Source of the DNA: a virus
Strand: one strand, 5' to 3'
Virus record (IMG/VR): IMGVR_UViG_3300009376_001694
Location: 1-44,437 of that record
Length of the DNA: 44,437 bases
Shown here: one piece after another, positions 41,500 through 44,437 of the stretch
Layout: every line of letters begins with the position of its first letter
Numbering within the stretch: position 1 is the stretch's first letter
Notes under the pieces: generated by a model
Database searches by the model: none
Told to the model about the DNA's origin: nothing
What the model saw: only the letters and a program-made list of their open reading frames with translations
Made by a program: the position numbers and the translations under genes

Positions 41500-42927
41500 A
41501 TGAGTGATGATCGTTTAAGAGATTTTCTTTCGCAAGGGGGACTGGGTGAAAAGGATAGGTCACGTGAACGTCGTCATTGGGGTCGCTTTGGAGGCCCGGG
41601 TCTATTTCACATTGCAATTGTAACAGAATTTATATCAAATCCGTCCAATAGTGAGCAATTTAATTACATACTTGAGAATGCCACCAATATTCAGAATGTA
41701 GAGATTGCTCCGTCGATGCCTAGAAACTGCATCGTTGCGAGAATGGTATCAAGACAAGGTGAGTTGCGAATCTTTTATCCGTTCTTCTCTCCTCACGTAT
41801 GCCTACCTGTTAAGCCCGGAGAACAGATTTGGGTCTTATACCCAACAGGTGATCTATCAGAAACAGGATATTGGATCGGTAGAGTAACAGCTGATCTTGT
41901 CGCAGAAGATGTAAATTTTACACATCGAGATAGATCGCCTTCTTACAATAATCCAGATTTGTCCTTAGACAAACTTGATTTTCCACTGGGCCCTGATGAA
42001 GACAGTGCCAACAATAGAGTGAATGGTTTGGATCCGTACAAGGGAATAATAGATCCCAGCGAGCCAGGATCTTCTGTAGCCTATAACCGTCAGTTTGTGG
42101 GTGAGCCAGTACCAAGATTTACAAAAAGATGCTCTGACCTCGTGCTACAGGGCTCAAACAATGCCTTGATTTCTCTGGGAGAAGATAGAACAGGAGACGC
42201 GTATGCTAACGATAAGTCTATCACTGGAAAGGGAACAATCGATATTGTTGCAGGTCGAGGCCAGGCAGGATCCACACCAAGAACTGATCCAGACACAGTC
42301 TCAAATACAAGAGGGTATACCGAAGTAAATAAATCACCCGATATCACAACAAGCTCAGCTTCGGAAATTGTTTCTGAGGGCGATCCTAATTTTGAGACAG
42401 ATGCCTCTCGAATTTATGTGTCTATGAAAACAGACGGCGACACAAACTTTAATTTAAATTATCCTGATACCGGAACAGGTGCTAATACAGGCCCAATAGC
42501 TCAGGATGCGTATGTTATTTCAAAATCTGATCAGGTTCGAATTATCAGCAGAAAGGATGGAAGTGTAAGAATTGTCAAGGAGGGTGATGCTGATAGCGAT
42601 CGAGCTGTGATTACAATGCTAAACGATGGGACCATCATGATTGACGGTCCCAAGATAGTAATAGGCTCAGGAATTAATAATCAGACACAGATAGGCCGAG
42701 AAGCCACAGAGCCGTTAGTTCTAGGTGATTCACTTAACTCTCTTCTAGACGCTCACTTTAGTGATCTTAAAAATTTTCTACAAACAATATTTGACACTCA
42801 TTCTCATACTTCCGCTGTCGGCCCAACATCACCTCCTGTTGCTCTGGCAACCTTCATGGAGTCGTCAATCTCCGTGTCCAAGGCGAATCTTTCAAGTATT
42901 TTAAGTAAAGTAGGTAAGGTTAAGTAA
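41500..42927 (+). CDS. Baseplate central spike / hub protein, gp5-like OB-fold
   Basis: 475 residues from ATG 41500 (AGGA nine bases before); an in-frame TTG at 41494 is possible but poorer. The N-terminal 20-130 region (RHWGRFGGPGLFHIAIVTEF, then PVKPGEQIWVLYPTGDLSET and YWIGRVTADL) matches the OB-fold of gp5/VgrG-like spikes. No lysozyme domain is seen, unlike T4 gp5. Toward the C-terminus are SDQVRIISRKDGSVRI and NDGTIMIDGPKIVIG, beta-helix-like strands for the spike shaft, and the terminal segment THSHTSAVGPTSPPVA found in many phage baseplate proteins. Forms the membrane-piercing needle under the tail tube. Confidence 0.84.
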   Translation: MSDDRLRDFLSQGGLGEKDRSRERRHWGRFGGPGLFHIAIVTEFISNPSNSEQFNYILENATNIQNVEIAPSMPRNCIVARMVSRQGELRIFYPFFSPHVCLPVKPGEQIWVLYPTGDLSETGYWIGRVTADLVAEDVNFTHRDRSPSYNNPDLSLDKLDFPLGPDEDSANNRVNGLDPYKGIIDPSEPGSSVAYNRQFVGEPVPRFTKRCSDLVLQGSNNALISLGEDRTGDAYANDKSITGKGTIDIVAGRGQAGSTPRTDPDTVSNTRGYTEVNKSPDITTSSASEIVSEGDPNFETDASRIYVSMKTDGDTNFNLNYPDTGTGANTGPIAQDAYVISKSDQVRIISRKDGSVRIVKEGDADSDRAVITMLNDGTIMIDGPKIVIGSGINNQTQIGREATEPLVLGDSLNSLLDAHFSDLKNFLQTIFDTHSHTSAVGPTSPPVALATFMESSISVSKANLSSILSKVGKVK

Positions 42928-42929
42928 AA

Positions 42930-43433
42930 GTGCCTCTGTCAAAACAAGATCTTGAAGAATCTCTTTTTGAACTATTTTCACCACCCGACAAAGAACCTGC
43001 TGAGCTTGCAAAAATGTGGGCAGATGCAATTGGAACTTATTCAAAAGATATTACTCCAGGTGTCCTAGCTCCTACTATAGAGGCTGCAATGGGAGCATTG
43101 GAGCTAGCACTCTTGCCTGCTTTAGACAATACACTTGATCCAGTTACAAAGATGCCGCTCACACCTATTCTAGCAAGGCCAGCCATTTGGGATGCAGCGA
43201 TTCTGACATTTGTAACTGTGGTAGCAACTGGAATGCAGCCCGATTTCACAGGTGTACCACCAGCAGCACCCTTTTTCATTACAGCGTTTGGCCCAATTCC
43301 CCCTCCCATTCCTCCCCTCCCTCCTTCAACACCAGAAGAATCAGCGAATATCATATCAGGAAAGATCCATCTATGGTTCAAGATAGGAACATGGACAAAT
43401 AATTCCTCAGGTGCTACAGGTCTTTGGCTTTAA
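42930..43433 (+). CDS. Putative structural protein with proline-rich segment
   Basis: 167 residues from GTG, two bases after the spike gene stop. Alpha-helical N-terminal half (DLEESLFELFSPPD, ELAKMWADAIGTY, then APTIEAAMGALELALLPAL), then hydrophobic AAILTFVTVVAT and a polyproline stretch GPIPPPIPPLPPSTP (about 121-135), ending in a tryptophan-containing tail. No match to a named family. Being packed between spike and gp25 genes, a baseplate or hub component is likely. The proline run is encoded by an almost pure pyrimidine tract near 43296-43327. Confidence 0.6.
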   Translation: MPLSKQDLEESLFELFSPPDKEPAELAKMWADAIGTYSKDITPGVLAPTIEAAMGALELALLPALDNTLDPVTKMPLTPILARPAIWDAAILTFVTVVATGMQPDFTGVPPAAPFFITAFGPIPPPIPPLPPSTPEESANIISGKIHLWFKIGTWTNNSSGATGLWL

Positions 43434-43446
43434 ATTTACACACAAT

Positions 43447-43474
43447 GTGAGCATATTTTAAGGTGAGCATATTT
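43447..43474 (+). repeat. Two direct copies of GTGAGCATATTT, 16 bases apart
   Basis: GTGAGCATATTT occurs at 43447-43458 and again at 43463-43474 in the 57-base gap before the gp25 gene. The second copy runs on into ATTCTGAGGG, which provides the ribosome site. May be an operator, a promoter with duplicated element, or slippage product. Confidence 0.5.
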
Positions 43475-43490
43475 ATTCTGAGGGTTCATC

Positions 43491-43988
43491 ATGGCTATAA
43501 GCTTTAAGAGTGTAGGCGACAAGACCACAGCGAGAAAATTTACTAGAACTCGAAGCTCTGTTCCAGTTGGAATTAAGACTCCTCTGGAGATCGGCACAGG
43601 CCGATCCGGTTTGTTTAAAATGCACTTCAATCTTCCCGATACAATTCATGATAATCTTAGAAATTTAATCATGACAAATAATGGTGAAAGGCTGGGAAGA
43701 TATGATTTTGGTGCAAATCTTAGAGAGCTCACAACAGAGCTTGTTGCTAAGGATTCTTTTGATGCAGAGGCAATGATGAGAATTAATCAGACAGCTGGCA
43801 AATTTATGCCCTTTGTAGAGCTAGAAACCTTTGATTCAAAATTTTATAGAATTGCAGGATCAAGTGTTGAGCTTGATCTTTTACCGGATGAGGGGATAGC
43901 AAAAATTGAGATAGAGATTACATACAATGTACCTAAGCTTAGGATAGCTGGTAAGAAACTGGGTCTAACTATCTTCACTATTGGATAG
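43491..43988 (+). CDS. Baseplate wedge protein, gp25/GPW-like
   Basis: 165 residues; GAGGG seven bases before the ATG. SGLFKMHFNLPDTIHDNLRN and NGERLGRYDFGANLRELTTE are the GPW/gp25 family core (the NxGER...FG pattern), with VELDLLPDEGIAKIEIEITY as the C-terminal beta hairpin. gp25 forms the inner wedge ring of contractile tails and starts sheath assembly. The N-terminal 35 residues (SVGDKTTARKFTRTRSS) are an extension often present in T4-like phages. Confidence is high from the family motif and its neighbour gp6. Confidence 0.88.
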   Translation: MAISFKSVGDKTTARKFTRTRSSVPVGIKTPLEIGTGRSGLFKMHFNLPDTIHDNLRNLIMTNNGERLGRYDFGANLRELTTELVAKDSFDAEAMMRINQTAGKFMPFVELETFDSKFYRIAGSSVELDLLPDEGIAKIEIEITYNVPKLRIAGKKLGLTIFTIG

Positions 43989-43993
43989 CGAAA

Positions 43994-44437
43994 ATGGCAA
44001 ATTCAAGAAATATAAAGAAGAAACTCAAGCAGCAGAGACCAAGATCTTTTCTAAATAAGGATTTTGAAGCTTTTCGTGCAGAACTTCTAACGTACGCACG
44101 GACGTATTTTCCCGAAGAGATTCAGGATTTCTCTGAGGCCAGCATGGGTGGTCTATTTTTAGAGATGGCAGCTTACGTTGGAGATGTCATGTCATTCTAT
44201 CTAGATCATCAATTTAATGAGCTCGATATTGAGACAGCTGTTGAAGATAAAAATGTAGAAAGGCTTGTTAGAGCAGCAGGTGTCAAGATAATGGGTGCAA
44301 GTCCGGCCACTGTTGATGTAGAGTTTTCTATTGTCGTGGATGCAGAGACGCTAAACAATACTAGGGTACCAATTTCATCACACCTTCCGATTATTTCTGC
44401 AGGAACTCTTCTGTCTTCAAACACAGGAATAACGTTT
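43994..44437 (+). CDS. Baseplate wedge protein, gp6 / baseplate-J-like, 3'-partial
   Basis: At least 148 residues; the gene runs off the right end of the window. It starts five bases after the gp25 stop with a lysine-rich N-terminus (RNIKKKLKQQRPRSF), followed by LLTYARTYFPEEIQDFSEAS and MGGLFLEMAAYVGDVMSFYL, the typical opening of T4 gp6/baseplate-J proteins. DIETAVEDKNVERLVRAAGV follows as in this family. gp6 forms the wedge ring together with gp25 and gp53. The order gp25-gp6 is that of T4-like and most contractile phages, which supports both calls. Confidence 0.85.
   Translation, partial: MANSRNIKKKLKQQRPRSFLNKDFEAFRAELLTYARTYFPEEIQDFSEASMGGLFLEMAAYVGDVMSFYLDHQFNELDIETAVEDKNVERLVRAAGVKIMGASPATVDVEFSIVVDAETLNNTRVPISSHLPIISAGTLLSSNTGITF

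Noticed and set aside
1-44437. Integrase, transposase or attachment repeats around the island
   Set aside because: No gene of these families was recognised and no matching direct repeats were found at the island borders by eye; subtle repeats could be missed.

Overview
The window reads as part of the late region of a large tailed phage (Caudoviricetes) with a T4-type contractile-tail baseplate, most likely from an aquatic metagenome. The phage assignment rests on the two ends. The left end carries a giant repetitive tail-fibre gene and a second fibre gene. The right end carries a T4 gp55-type late sigma factor, a gp5-like spike, a gp25 homologue and the start of a gp6/baseplate-J wedge protein. 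All recognised genes lie on the + strand, no non-coding gap exceeds about 75 bases, and no tRNA, integrase, IS element, attachment site or CRISPR array was seen. The host cannot be named from the sequence. Marine T4-like phages such as cyanophage P-SSM2 are known to carry LPS-type sugar gene clusters, so the arrangement has a precedent, but the size and chemistry here are striking.

Layout. (1) 2-7318: two fibre genes, the first 5'-truncated by the window edge and built from about 20 units of roughly 62 residues. (2) 7377-36764: a 29.4-kb glycan island of 34 tightly packed genes. It holds nine glycosyltransferase-type genes (one a two-domain fusion), two GDP-mannose 4,6-dehydratases, a GDP-fucose-synthase-like enzyme, a His-type (ColD/RfbH-like) PLP sugar 3-dehydratase, a Lys-type sugar aminotransferase, an RfbC-like epimerase and other SDRs. 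It also holds a nonulosonic-acid module (two NeuA-like, two NeuB-like, PtmA-like SDR, Gfo/Idh, HAD phosphatase) and many tailoring enzymes: carbamoyltransferase, deacetylase, GNAT, two methyltransferase-like proteins, a PhyH dioxygenase, a radical-SAM protein and a short UDP-sugar dehydrogenase. (3) 36787-40092: a Cas4/AddB-like Fe-S nuclease and two more GT4 glycosyltransferases. (4) 40097-44437: a small membrane protein, the late sigma factor, a small helical protein and baseplate genes.

How the genes may work together. The island can make or finish several activated sugars: GDP-fucose, a GDP-3,6-dideoxyhexose, an aminosugar and one or two CMP-nonulosonates. It can then assemble and decorate them. 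I see no flippase, polymerase, ABC exporter or lipid-carrier-initiating transferase. The Ptm-like nonulosonate module plus a GT42/DUF115-like transferase recalls bacterial flagellin-glycosylation islands. My main inference is therefore a phage-encoded cytoplasmic system that glycosylates virion proteins, with the adjacent Ser/Thr-rich fibre the obvious acceptor. The main alternative is remodelling of the host surface polysaccharide during infection. Function calls are from motif recognition by eye; no database search was possible.
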